64,000 nt of DNA from contig SZWC01001577.1 of NCBI GenBank assembly GCA_023375785.1, positions 131,639 through 195,638 on the forward strand, in the 5' to 3' direction. Below, one piece after another: positions 21,476-32,528 of the stretch; position 1 is the first letter of the stretch; every line of letters starts with the position of its first letter. A program made the position numbers and the translations under genes. The DNA comes from Penium margaritaceum. Taxonomy: Eukaryota > Streptophyta > Zygnematophyceae > Desmidiales > Peniaceae. Under the pieces are notes generated by a model. It saw nothing but the letters and a program-made list of their open reading frames with translations. It did no database searches and had not been told where the DNA came from.

Positions 21476-23071
21476 ATGCTACAAAAGCCAGAACAGATGA
21501 ACGTCGCAGTTGTAGCAGATTCAGATGAGCCAACGTCATACAAGGAGGTCATGGCTGTACCGGATGCAGCAGATTGGGCGCAAGCCGTGCAGCAGGAGAT
21601 ACAGTCGCAGCTGGACAACGGCACGTGGGAGCTGACTGAGCGTCCACCTGGGCGTAAGGTGATCAAGTGCAAGTGGGTATTCAAGAAGAAGCGGGGAGCA
21701 GATGGTAACCTGGAAAAGTACAAGGCGAGGCTGATCGCCAAGGGCTACTCGCAACAGGAGGGCATCGACTACACAGAAACTTTTGCCCCTGTTGCAAAGT
21801 TTGCCTCTGTGTGTACGCTCCTCTCTTATGTAGCAGCTGAGGATTTCGAGGTTCACCACATGGATGTCAAGACGGCATTCTTGAATGGTGACTTGGAGGA
21901 GGAGATCTACATGGAGCAGCCGGAGGGGTTCGTCATGGATGGCCAGGAGCACCTGGTTTGCAAGCTGCAGAAGTCACTGTACGGCCTCAAGCAAGCGTCG
22001 CGTTCTTGGAACCAGAAGTTGGATGCGGCGTTGCAGTGCATGGGGTTTGAGCGCAGCGAGTGTGACTACAGCGTGTATTGTTGGCAGCATGAGCATGAGA
22101 TCCTCATCATCATTGTGTATGTGGATGACATGCTCCTCCTTTCCAACAGCATGTCTGCACTGCAGGAGTTCAAGGAGGTGATGCATGAGCGCTTCCAGAT
22201 GTCTGATCTCGGGGAGGCGTCATACTTGTTCGGCATCCAGATCATGCGTGACCGCAAATCACGCTCTCTCTCGCTAGAGCAGAGTCGCTACATCAAGGAT
22301 GTCCTGCAGCGGTTCGGCATGGCAGAGGCCAAACCCATCGGCACGCCACTGGAGACGCGGCAGTACCTCGTGAGCTTCAGTGGAGAAACAGATATAGCTG
22401 AGCGGCAGAAGTACCAGAGCGACGTCGGCAGTCTTATGTACCTGATGGTGGCAACACGGCCTGACCTCGCACAGGCTGTGAGCGGTGTGAGCCAGCACAT
22501 GGCGAGTCCCGGACCTGAGCACCAGAAGGCAGTGAAGCGGATCTTCCGCTACCTTGCTGGAGCCATCAACGTCAGCATCACCTACAACGGGAACGACAAC
22601 AGCATCATCGGCTACACAGATGCAGATTGGGCTTCAAATCCTGAGACCCGCAAGTCCATCTCTGGACATGTGTTTCTCATGAATGGAGGTGCCATCAGCT
22701 GGTGCAGCAAGCGACAGGTGGTCGTGGCTACCTCGAGCACAGAAGCTGAGTACGTCTCTCTCAGCTTTGGAGCCAAGGAAGCAGTTTGGCTCCAGCATCT
22801 CATGGCTGAGATGAGTGGGAGTGTAGCAGTTCCAGTTCCTGTGCGCGTCGACAACCAAAGCGCAATCGCACTCGCCAAGAATCCTGAGCACCATGCACGC
22901 ACCAAGCACATTGACATCGCATATCACTTCACCAGGCACATGGTGCAGGAGGGTGCTATCAAGTTGGAGTTTACTCCAACCAGCAGGCAGGTCGCTGATC
23001 TCTGCACTAAGCCAGTAGCCCGTGAGAACCAGCAGTTCTGCATGAAGGCATGTGGACTCAGCCCACTCTGA
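21476..23071 (+). pseudogene. CopA-5 RT and RNase H region (fossil)
   Basis: A 531-residue stretch with all copia RT blocks and the catalytic YVDD at 22118-22129. RNase H shows TDADWASN (22616-22633), SSTEAEYVSLSFG and KHIDIAYHF. It is similar in length to the CopA-3 counterpart. It is followed within 10 bp by the purine tract (23079-23090). Confidence 0.9.
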
Positions 23072-23078
23072 CTGTGCC

Positions 23079-23090
23079 AAAGTGGGAGAT
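23079..23090 (+). promoter_or_regulatory. CopA-5 polypurine tract
   Basis: AAAGTGGGAGAT lies immediately before TGTTGGG of the 3' LTR. Confidence 0.82.
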
Positions 23091-23828
23091 TGTTGGGAAA
23101 GGAGCCGTCCGGCTTTGTTTCAGGTCCACAGGAGCAAGTTCCAGGAAACTTCCAGATGCCTGCTTCGATCGTCGATCCGTCTTCAACATTGGAAAGATCA
23201 GGTGGCAAAGTATCTACGGTCCAAGTTTCAGGCCGATCCAACAGTCGGATTGGGAGATATGAATTTTCTAAGTTTCAGGGGTCATGGACCGCCGATATCT
23301 GGGTAGCCATGGGCAATGGCTCCATGCCTTAGCCTGAGAAAAGAAAAAGGCAAGAGGTCCAGGTTCAAGACCTGATGAGAGAAATATCCAAAAAGGTCCT
23401 TGGTCTTAGGATTGCCTTGTCAGAGTGTGCTGACTAGGATAAAGGTACCTCACCTTACTTTTTAGGTGAGGTGAGATCCTTGTGTGCTAGCCATGGACAC
23501 ATGGCGATTCTCCATGAGTTTGTGGGTGATGTGACCACTAGGAGTGTGCCATGAGAGCATTCTCTAGCTCTCTAGGTCGTGTGTGACTGGTCAGCCTGAT
23601 TGTTGGTCTGATTTTCTCCCTTGTGTGAGATTGTGGACTCTAGTGTGTGAGCCTTAGCCTCCATGGCTAAGTGGTGTGGCTTGTGGGAGGGCTCACTTGC
23701 CCAAGCTCTAGCTCTATATGTACTCCATCATTTTGAGTGATTCAATAACCATTCTTCAGCACAAGTGATGCCCTTTCAGTCCCACATGCTCGCTGCTCCA
23801 AGACTCCCTCTCTCCTCCAGATCCAACA
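23091..23828 (+). repeat. CopA-5 3' LTR (reference copy)
   Basis: A complete 738-bp LTR, TGTTGGGAAAGG...GATCCAACA. It holds the hairpin repeat and a TATATGTA box near 23715. It is used here as the family yardstick. Confidence 0.92.
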
Positions 23829-24468
23829 AGGAGCCATCCGGCTCAATTTCAGGTCTACAAGAGCAAGTTCCAGGAAACTTCCGGATGCCCAATCGGTCTT
23901 CACCATTGAAAAGATAAGATGGCAAATTATCTACAGTTCAAGTTTCAGGCCAATCCAACGGTCGGATTGGGAGATATGAATTTTCGACGTTTCAGGGGTC
24001 ATGGACTGCCAATGTGTAGGTGGCCATGGGTGATGGCTCCATGCCTTAGCCTGAGAAAAGAAAAAGGCAAGAGGTCCAGGGTCAAGACCTGATGGGAGAA
24101 ATATCCAAAAAGGTCCTTGGTCTTAGGATTGCCTTGTCAGAGTGTGTTGACTAGGATAAAGGTACCTCTCCTTACTTTTTAGGTGAGGTGAGATCCTTGT
24201 GTGCTAGCCATGGACACATGGTGATTCTCCATGGGATTGTGGGTTATGTGACTACTAGGAGTGTATGAGATTGTGGACTCTAGTGTGTGAGCCTTAGCCT
24301 CCATGGCTAAGTGGTGTGGCTTGTGAGAGGGCTGACTTACCCAAGTTCTACCTCTATATGTACTCCATCATTTTGAGTGATTCAACAACCATTCTTCAGC
24401 ACAAGTGATGCCCTTTCAGTCCCACATGCTCGCTGCTTAAAGGCTCCCTCTTTCCTAAAGTTCCAACA
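23829..24468 (+). repeat. CopA-4 3' LTR, remainder
   Basis: Begins AGGAGCCATCCGG, continuing exactly from LTR position 14, and ends TTCCAACA at 24468. It is diverged and incomplete inside. Together with 17857-17870 it forms the 3' LTR of the old CopA-4. Confidence 0.82.
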
Positions 24469-24830
24469 CATGGCTAGTACAGAAGGACCTCACCTTACCT
24501 AAAAAGTAAGGATAGGTACTTTTATCCTAGTTTGCGCACTTTGACAGGGCAATCCTAAGACCCTTGACCTCTTGCCTTTTCGTTTTCTCGGGCTGAGTCA
24601 TGGAGCCATCCGCCATGGTCATCCATGCGCGAGCGGCCGATGACCCCAGAAATTTGAAAAATTCATCTCAATCCAACTATTCGATTGGCCTTTAACTTGG
24701 ATCGTAGATATTTTACCACCTGATTTTTGCAATGGTGACGTCGGATTCACGATCAGAGCAGGCATCTGGTAGTTTCCTCGAACTTACTCGTGAGGACCTG
24801 AAACTAGGCCGGATGGTTCCTTTCCCAACA
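24469..24830 (-). repeat. CopA LTR fragment
   Basis: The outer half of a reverse-oriented, diverged LTR ending TTTCCCAACA at 24830, where CopB-2 gag begins. It is the end of an otherwise lost insertion. Confidence 0.78.
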
Positions 24831-25481
24831 ACGAGAAGAGTTATTGCCATGACCACCATACTATGTAGTAACTCTAAAATATTAGCATCACTACTAATAT
24901 GATGCATGGCCTCGTTGTGTATGTACTCAGACACTTCCTCATACATCAAATCCTCCTCCTTCCAACTGCCAAAGATAGTGATCGGAGGACCCAAGCTTTA
25001 AATGGTGCCATGAGGAGGATCATGGCTTGTATGTTGATCTCGATTTTCTAGCTCATCTGGTTCACTTGTGTAATAGTCTTTCAAACCGTAGCAGAGATTG
25101 GAAATTGACTCTCCCTCGCTCACTGTCATCCGAAACAACTATTGAAGGATAGACAGATGATTAGCAAGTGTTATTGACTGGTACACCCGTACAAGCTTTT
25201 CATAAGCCTACGATGCATGTGTGATACCATGGAGATGGACATGTTGTAACTCATGCAGTTATATTACAAGGATGGCCAGCGCCATCTTGTTTTTGTGCTC
25301 CATGCTTCATACACAGGGTCATCTTTGGTGGTTCAACCTCTTTTGCAAGGAATGTCTTCAAGTAGCCACGCACTTTCATGTCAATCTCAAATTGCCATTT
25401 CCAGAAGGGAAATATAATCCTTGTCAACTTGGTTATCCCATCATTGAACTGCTCAAGACTGAGCGTCAATGGCAGCATCAT

Positions 25482-25858
25482 ACTACTTCTTTCCTTCTGT
25501 ACTTCGTTGAGGCCGGTTTAGGCTGATATAGACTGTTGTCTGCTAGTGCTTCACAAGGTACAGATCCGGTACTCCTTATCCATTCATTACCTACAATCAT
25601 AAAAGAACGTACTCAAGCAAATCCAGGGTTGTACCTCCAAGGGCAAAGCTTATCCTGGTTAGGACCCAAGGGACGTACCTCCAAGGACAGAGCTTATCCT
25701 TGGTCCTTGTTCGCTAAATGCCAACTCCCCTCGTTGGAGCAGATGGAGTACATGGAGCTGATGGAGCTGATAGAGCTCATGCACGCTTCAAGACAGAGAG
25801 GATAGGAGAGCACAAACAGACGTATCTTACAACTAGTCAATGTGGACTCATAATCCTT
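25482..25858 (-). other. CopB-2 leader with primer-site remnant and 9-bp repeats
   Basis: The primer-site remnant (about 25845-25858) reads GGATTATGAGTCC on the minus strand. Four 9-bp repeat units lie at about 25740-25776. Confidence 0.6.
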
Positions 25859-26604
25859 TGTCAATCGGCCTGAGGCAATGGAGTAGAAAACAAGGCAGAC
25901 ACAATGGCACTTGCCATCTACTCCTAGCACTACAACTAGGAGGAGATATTACTCTAAGAATCACGGTTCTACACTAAGCGGTTCATAGGAATCACTTACA
26001 CTATGTCCTTAGCATCTGGTCACTTTTGCAGGAGGAGCAAACTCCTGGGACTCAGATCAAGTAATGTTTCTTTAGTATTTGTCTCTAGTGGAAAACTCTG
26101 TGAGGAGTCTCAAGGGGAAGAACTATAATCAATAAGAGGTAACTAACAGGTTTTTATAGTCCTAGTACCAGCCAATAGCATAGGCACATAGTGGTTCCTT
26201 GGATGAGCCACTTTGGGGGTAATCTGGATTACATCATCCCGCTTACCTACATGGTAGTCCTGGTGACCTCCAAGTGGTACCAGCAACCAAGAAGGACCTT
26301 GGAATGATCTAAGAGATTTCTTAGAACCTTCCTATCCCCCTTTCAGTCAAAGAATGCTAGTCAATGGGCTGGAATTTGACACAGTGACGTCTCGCTCCAA
26401 AGACTAACTCTGGAACATCTAAGCCACAACGAGTTGTCCCAGATAGAGTTTTCCAGGCTATACTATCCAATTTAGACCAAGGAGACTTGCTCCAAAGGAG
26501 CAATGCATACCTTGTCTATCTGGACCAGACTTGGGGGACTTAGTTCAAGGGAGCACTGCAAGCCTAGTCCGTCAGCTATGGACAAGGGGTATATCAGGTC
26601 AACA
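25859..26604 (-). repeat. CopB-2 5' LTR
   Basis: About 746 bp from TGTTGACCTGAT (minus strand, 26604) to the inner end GATTGACA (25859). Confidence 0.72.
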
Positions 26605-27793
26605 AGTATTGGGATTGTGGAGATGTGGTAGGAAATCCTACGTAGAATTCAAATAGGAGTGTTCTTTGCCGTGCTCTATATACCTGATGTTGCATTTAAC
26701 CTTCTCTCGGTCTCCTCTCTCACCAATACAGGACTATGTATCATCTTTGACCATATCTTTAGCTTCATTCTTAACAAGGATACTATAGAGGAGATGGCCA
26801 AGTCGATGAAGGAGGGCGACATGTACCGCCTGCAGGGGGTAACTAAGATCCCAAGTGAGCAGAGTCTTATAACAGTGTTACATACAACGGATGGTGAGAT
26901 CTGGCATGCGCGCTATGGCCACATCGGCATGCGCACCTTGCAGCAGTTTTAAGGAAAGAAATGGTATATGACTTACCTACCATCTCCAACTTTGAGCAGT
27001 AGTTATGCATCATCTTTTTGGAAGGAAAGCAGCATCGTGAGGCATTCTATGGAGCAGAAGAATGTACAAAGGAGGTACTAGAGCTGGTCAACACAGAGTT
27101 GTGTAGCCAAATGCAGACCAATAGCTCTTGAGGCTTTAGATATTTTTTTACCTTCGTTGATGATTTCAGCCATTACATTACTGTGTATTTCCCTTCTTCC
27201 AAGCACAAGAGCCTAGGAGGTTATTTGTATTTTCTGATCTTCATTGATGATTTCAGCTATAACTCTGCTGTGTACTTCGTTTCACAGGTTGAAGGAGTTA
27301 AAGGCAATGGTAGAAAACCAAACTGGTAAGAAACTCAAGGCGGTAGGTAACATGGCAGAAAGGACCTGAGCATGCAGTTTCAAGACTATCTCGTATCAGC
27401 TGGTATCAAGGCATACCGCAAGATGCCAAACTTGCCGTAGCATAATGGTATAGCAGAACGTGCCAACCTGTCCTCTTGGAGTCGGCACGCTCCATGCGAC
27501 ACGCGACTAGACTAACATACGGGTTTAGGACTAAAGTCATGACTACAACTGTCTACATCAAATATTGCAATCCAACTAAGGCTCTAGAGCAGATGATTTC
27601 ATACGAGGTATGGTTCAGAAATGAGCCGAGTATAGATCATCCTTTTGCATCTGGTAGAGTGGCACACATGCATGTGCCAAAAGAGAAGAAGTAAAAGTAG
27701 GACATGAAAAGTGTGCAAATGTGAACGATTGGCTATAATGTAGCATGTAAGGCCTATCATCTCTATAAAAGACATACAGGCAATGTCATCATT
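26605..27793 (+). pseudogene. CopA-6: protease and integrase remnant (fossil)
   Basis: A plus-strand CopA fragment beginning in protease (VLYIPDVAFNLLSVSSL, about 26670-26730). It continues through the zinc-binding part (WHARYGHIGMRTLQQF), the integrase core and its C-terminal part (MHVPKEKK, about 27665-27690) to about 27793. It is heavily diverged and rearranged, with many breaks. It is bounded by CopB LTRs on both sides, so it is a host layer split by CopB insertions. Confidence 0.8.
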
Positions 27794-27936
27794 ATCAATC
27801 AGCCAGAGGTGACGGAGTAGAAAACAAAGCCGACACAATGGCACTTGACGTTTATACCTAGTATTGCAACTAAGAGGAGATATCACTCTCAGGGTCACAG
27901 TTCCATGCTAAATAATTCAATGGAATCACATCCTCG
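27794..27936 (-). repeat. CopB LTR fragment
   Basis: About 143 bp matching the inner end of the CopB LTR in reverse. Its left edge, TATCAATC, is the LTR's inner terminus (compare TGTCAACC at 28884). Left flank ATCAT. Confidence 0.7.
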
Positions 27937-28883
27937 AGGTGGCCACCATGCCATAGCCAATCATCAGCATCTGCACGCTCCTCGTGTCACACTTCTATCT
28001 CTTCTCCTTTGGTACGTACATGTGTCCCAAGCTGCTAATTGTGTTGGATCTGGAGGAGAGAGGGAGTCTTGGAGCAGCGAGCATGTGGGACTGAAAGGGC
28101 ATCAGTTGTGCTGAAGAATGGTTGTTGAATCACTCAAAATGATGGAGTACATATAGAGCTAGAGCTTGGGCAAGTCAGCCCTCCCACAAGCCACACCACT
28201 TAGCCATGGAGGCTAAGGCTCACACAGTAGAGTCCACAATCTCACACAAGAGAGGAAATCAGCCCAACAATCAGGCTGACCAGTCACACACGACCTAGAC
28301 AACTAGAGAATGCTCTCATGGCACACTCCTAGTGGTCACATCACCCACAAACTCATGGAGAATCGCCATGTGTCCATGGCTAGCACACAAGGATCTCACC
28401 TCACCTAAAAAGTAAGGTGAGGTACCTTTATCCTAGTCAGCACACTCTGACAAGGCAATCCTAAGACCAAGTACCTTTTTGGATATTGCTCCCATCAGGT
28501 CTTGACCCTGGACCTCTTGCCTTTTTCTTTTCTCAGGCTAAGGCATGGAGCCATTGCCCATGGCCACCCAGACATCGGCGGTCCATGACCCCTGAAACTT
28601 TGAAAATTCATATCTCCCAATCCGACTGTTGGATCGGCCTGAAACTTGGACCGTAGATAATTTGCCACCTGATCTTTCCAATGGTGAAGAGGGATTGACG
28701 ATCAGAACAGGCATTTGGATGTTTCCTGGAACTTGCTCCTGTGGACCTGAAACAGAGCCGGCCGGCTCCTTTCCCAACAAAGTGTGCGATGATGATCCAC
28801 ACTCGGCTTCTTGCCAAACCATGCGTCATATGGTGTCATCTGGTTTAGCGCCTTAGTTGGACTACGGTTCTTGATGTAGACCA
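27937..28883 (-). pseudogene. CopA-7: integrase fragment split by an LTR (fossil)
   Basis: Two minus-strand pieces of CopA integrase, 28780-28883 (VYIKNRSPTKAL, DAWFGKKPSVD) and 27937-28041 (HMYVPKEK and onward). They are continuous once the LTR at 28042-28779 is set aside as an insertion. It is bounded by CopB LTRs on both outer sides. Confidence 0.8.
28042..28779 (-). mobile_element. Lone CopA LTR inserted in CopA-7 integrase
   Basis: A full 738-bp reverse LTR with intact ends. Flanks AATTG (28037-28041) and AAGTG (28780-28784) fit a 5-bp target-site duplication with one later change. The LTR is close to the CopA-5 type (CTCATGG variant) and fairly young. Confidence 0.87.
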
Positions 28884-29654
28884 TGTCAACCTGCCCGAGG
28901 CGACGGTCTAGAAAATGGGTTCTGACATAATGATTCGCGCCGACCTCTCTTGGCATTATAACCAAGAGGTGATATCACCCTCAGAGTCATGGTTCGACAT
29001 TGATTAGTTCATAGGAATCACTTCCTTGCACTGTGTCCTTAGCACCTGGTCACTTTCGCGCGAGGAGTTAACTCCTTGAGCTTAGACCAACCAATGTTCC
29101 TTTAGTGTCTGCCTCTAGTGGACAACTCTGTGAGGAGTCTCAAAGGTAACAACCGTACTCAATGAATGGCAACTGACAAGTTCTTATAGTCTTAGAGCCA
29201 GCCTCTAGCCTAGGCGCTTACTGGCTCCTTGGATGAGCCACTTTGGGAGTAATCTGGATTGCATCATCCTCCCTGCCTACAAGGCACTCCCAGTGACGGC
29301 CAAGTGGGGCCAGCCACCAGGAAGGACCTTGGAATGTTTTAAGATGTCTTTGAGAACCTTCTTATCTCCCTTTTGGTCTCAAAGAAAATTAGTCACTGGG
29401 CTGGGATCTGACTTAGTGACCTCTCGCTCCAGAGACTAACTCTGGAATATCTAAGTCACAAGGAGTTGTCCTAGGTAGTGTGTGCAAGCTATGTTATCCA
29501 GTTTAGACCAAGGGGACTTGCTCTAAAGGAGCAGTGTATACCTTGTCTTTCTCGACCAGACTTAGGGGACTTACTTCAAAGGAGCAGTGCATGCCTAGTC
29601 TGTCCTGTGCCTGTTCAAATGTCAGCGGTGGACAAGGAGCATGTCAGGTCAACA
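28884..29654 (-). repeat. CopB-3 3' LTR
   Basis: 771 bp, TGTTGACCTGACATG...GGTTGACA on the minus strand. Its inner edge against CopA DNA is one of three independent supports for the family B LTR boundary. Confidence 0.8.
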
Positions 29655-29717
29655 AACTCTCCCTTGCACCTTTGTCCATTAGCTGTGAGATATCTCCTCT
29701 CTCCAGCAGTCTTAACC

Positions 29718-30812
29718 TCAGTCTTTGTCCGCTGCATTGACCATACGGATGCCTCGAGTACCTGTAGAGAGCAATTCGCTGTCCAACACCTTTTTCATGC
29801 AATCTATGAGCATCTTGTTGGTCTCCACGTATTCCAGGTCCACGATCTCCTTTGCAACCAGGTTGCATGAGTAGTGGTACCTGATGTCGATGTGCTTGGT
29901 CCGCCGGGAGATGGCATCATCCCGTGCCATTTCCATGGCACTCTTGTTATCGATGCGGACCTCTGTTGCCTCCGTTTGTGGCACTTTCATCTGAGCAAGC
30001 AATCTACGTAGCCACTGTGTCTCCTTGCATGCTTCTGACAGAGCGATGTCCTCAGCGGTAGAGAGGGAGATACACTCTTGTTTTCCCTTGCCCAGGAGAC
30101 TAGAGCACCGTTCAAGAGGCACACAAAGTCCGAGGTGGACTTTCTGTTATCGATTCTTCCTGCCCAATCAGCGTCAGTGTAGCACACCAGCCGTTGCGAG
30201 TCAGATCCCTCTTGGCCTCCAAACTGGAGTCCCATGTGTCGTGTGTTTTGTAGATAGCGCATGATGCACTTGACTGCTTGCCAGTGCTATGGCCCTAGAT
30301 TGGCCACAAACCTGCTCACTTGTCCAATAGCATAGCAAATGTCAGGGTGTGTTCCCACCATGACGTACATGAGACTGCTAACAGCAGACTGGTAGGGAAT
30401 GTTCTTCATCTCACGCCATTCTGCTTCCGTACTGGGGCTCATGGAGGAGGAGAGCTTGATGTCTGTTGTCATGGATGTGCCGATGGACTTGTAGTCCTCC
30501 ATATTGTACTGCTTGAGGACCTCCATGATGTTCTTGATCTGGTTTAGTTTGATGGTGCCTACTGCTCGATTTCGGTGGATGGCTATTCCGAGGTAGAACT
30601 CGAGCGCACCCATCTCCTTCATCTTGAACCTGTTGCTGAGATGTGTCTTTGACTTGTTCAACAGCTCGACTGATGACGAGCAAATGATCAAGTCATCCAC
30701 GTACAGTGCAACTAGCATCAAGCCTTGCTCATCGTCCCACACATAGACACTAGGGTTGTTCTGGCAGTGCGTGAAGGTGAGACCGGCCATGAAGCTGTCC
30801 ATCTCCTTCAAG
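29718..30812 (-). pseudogene. CopB-3 RT and RNase H region (fossil)
   Basis: RT shows MDSFMAGLTFTHCQNNPSVY, the catalytic LYVDDLIICS (YVDD about 30692-30703), KMKEMGALEFYLGIAIHR and SLMYVMVGTHPDICYAIG. RNase H has CYTDADWAGRIDNRKST (about 30159-30185) and a C-terminal TKHIDIRYHYS. These differ clearly from CopA (for example TDADWAGR against TDADWASN), confirming a second copia lineage. Confidence 0.85.
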
Positions 30813-30880
30813 GCTTAGTTGCTTTTGTAACGCCTGCACTGCTAGTGATCCGTTGTTTGAGGAAGAGCCACCGGCCTCAG
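30813..30880. other. Unassigned 68-bp junction
   Basis: Short sequence between CopB-3 RT and CopA-8 RT that I could not match to either family. No open frame or motif of note. Confidence 0.5.
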
Positions 30881-32528
30881 AGGACTTCAAGATTCACCAA
30901 GTCAAGACAACATTCTTGAACGGTGATTTGGAGGAGGACATATACATGGAACAGCTAGAGGAGGTTGTCATGGGAGGCCAGGAGCACATGGTTTACAAGC
31001 TGCAAAAGTCGCTGTACGGCCTCAAGCAAGCGTCGTGTCCTTTGAACCTGAAGTTGGATGCGGCGCTGCTGTGCATGGGGTTTGAGCGTAGTGAGTGTGA
31101 CTACAATGTGTATCGCTGACAGTATGAGTATCAAATCCTCATCATTATTATCTATGTGGTTGACATGCTCCTCCTTTCCTACAGCATGTCTACACTGCAT
31201 GACTTCTATGATGCCATGCAAGAGCGCTTCCATATCTCTGATCTCCAAAAGACATCATACTTCCTCGGTATCCAGACAATGCGTGACTGCAAATCACACT
31301 ATCTCTCACTGCAGCACAGCTGTTACATCAAAGATGTCTTCCAGCGGTTCGGCATGGCAGAGGCTAAATCCATCGGCACGGCGCTGGAGACGAGGCATTA
31401 CCTCGTGAGCTTCAATGGAGAAGCGGATGCAGCTGAGTGGAAAAAGTACAAGAGCGCCGTCGGCAGTCTCATGTACCTGATGGTGGCAACCAGGCCAGAC
31501 CTCGCACAGGTTGTGAGTGCTGTGAGCCAGCACATGACGAGTTCTGGACCTGAGCACCTGAAGGCAGTGAAGCGGATCTTGCGCTACCTTCCTGGAACCA
31601 TCAACATCGGCATCACGTACAATGGCAACAACATGATCAGCAATACACACATAGATTGGGCTTCAAACCTAGAGGATCGCAAGTCCATCTCTGGACATGT
31701 ATTCCTCATGAATGGTGGGGTCATCAGCTGGTGAAGCAAGCGGCAGGTGGTCGTGGCCATCTCAAACACGAAAGCTGAGTATGTCTCTCTCAGCTTAGGA
31801 GCCAAGGAAGCAGTTTAGCTTCAGCGTCTTATGGGAGAGATGAGTAGGAATGCAACAGTTCCAGTTCCTGTGCGCGTCGACAATCAGAGCGCAATCGCAC
31901 TCGCCAAGAATCCTAAGTTCCATGCATGTACCAAGCATATTGACATCGCATATCACTTCATCAAGCACATGGTGCAGGAGGGTGCTTTCAAGCAGAAGTT
32001 CACTCCAACCAGCAAGTAGGTCTGCATGAAGGCATGTGGACTCAGTCCACTCTGACTGCAGCAAATTGGGAGATTGTTGGGAAAGGAGCCATCCGCCTCA
32101 GGTTCAGGTCCACAAGAGTAATTTTCAAGAAACTACCATACGCCTACTCCGATCATCAATCTGACTTCATCAATGCAACAGTCAGGTGGAAAATTGCCTA
32201 CGGTCCAAGTTTCAGGCAAATCCAACGGTCGGATTGGGAGATATGAATTTTTGAAGTTTCTGGGGTCATCGACCAGTGCTCCATGGGCGATGACTCCATG
32301 CCTTAGCCTAAGAAAAGAAAAAGAGCAAGAGGTCTAGGCTCAAGACCTGATGGGAGAAATAACCAAAAAGGCCTTAGACTCTTGGATTGCCTTGTCAGAG
32401 GATCCTGAGAAGGAAAATTATACCTCTCCTTACTTTTTAGGTGAGGTGAGCTCCTTGTGTGCTATCCGTGGACACATGGCAATTCTCCATGGGAATGTGG
32501 GTTATGTGACTACTAGGAGTGTGCTATG
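30881..32528 (+). mobile_element. CopA-8: 3' part of a CopA element (RT, RNase H, PPT, partial 3' LTR)
   Basis: Plus-strand RT from DFKIHQVKTTFLNGDLEEDIYM through a VVDMLLLS catalytic area (about 31150-31180). RNase H extends to about 32060, then comes a purine tract and the 3' LTR from 32075. The LTR is interrupted at 32528 where the reverse LTR of CopA-9 begins. Moderately diverged, several breaks; the 5' part is missing. Confidence 0.83.
32075..32528 (+). repeat. CopA-8 3' LTR, first 454 bp
   Basis: Starts TGTTGGGAAAGGAGCC and stops at LTR position about 454, directly against an opposite-strand LTR. The last 5 bp, CTATG, would be the target site of CopA-9; its partner is not visible. Confidence 0.8.

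Larger units (their letters stand above)
17871..23828 (+). mobile_element. CopA-5: Ty1/copia element with both ends and a target-site duplication
   Basis: The 5' LTR starts at 17871 and the 3' LTR ends at 23828. AGGAG occurs at 17866-17870 and 23829-23833, an exact 5-bp target-site duplication inside the CopA-4 3' LTR. Between them lie gag (from 18840), protease, integrase, RT-RNase H (to 23071) and the purine tract. The 5' LTR end, primer site and first part of the leader fall in or beside the 88-N gap. Comparing the LTRs by eye gives about 27 differences in about 670 positions, near 4 percent. At a commonly assumed plant LTR rate of about 1.3e-8 per site per year that is roughly 1.5 million years; the rate for this species is unknown. 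Broken, about five breaks. Confidence 0.92.
24831..26604 (-). mobile_element. CopB-2: 5' end of a family B element (LTR, leader, gag)
   Basis: Minus-strand order: 5' LTR 26604-25859, leader with primer site and 9-bp repeats, and gag from about 25481 down to the LTR fragment at 24830. The gag shows the same pattern as CopB-1 (LTLEQFNDGITKL, KVRGYLKTFLAKEVEPP). It is strongly diverged and broken many times. The outer flank is GTATT (26605-26609). Confidence 0.78.
28884..30812 (-). mobile_element. CopB-3: 3' half of a family B element (RT, RNase H, PPT, 3' LTR)
   Basis: Minus-strand order: RT from 30812, RNase H, tail to about 29718, purine-rich tract (about 29655-29672, AAGGTGCAAGGGAGAG), and a full-length 3' LTR 29654-28884. 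The left flank is GACCA in CopA-7 integrase. It complements CopB-1, which keeps only the 5' half; together they show that family B has the complete copia domain order. Broken, about six breaks. The 5' portion is missing. Confidence 0.83.

Noticed and set aside
23091-24468. Tandem LTR pair from unequal recombination
   Set aside because: The AGGAG duplication and the 14-bp LTR start at 17857 show instead that CopA-5 split the CopA-4 LTR.
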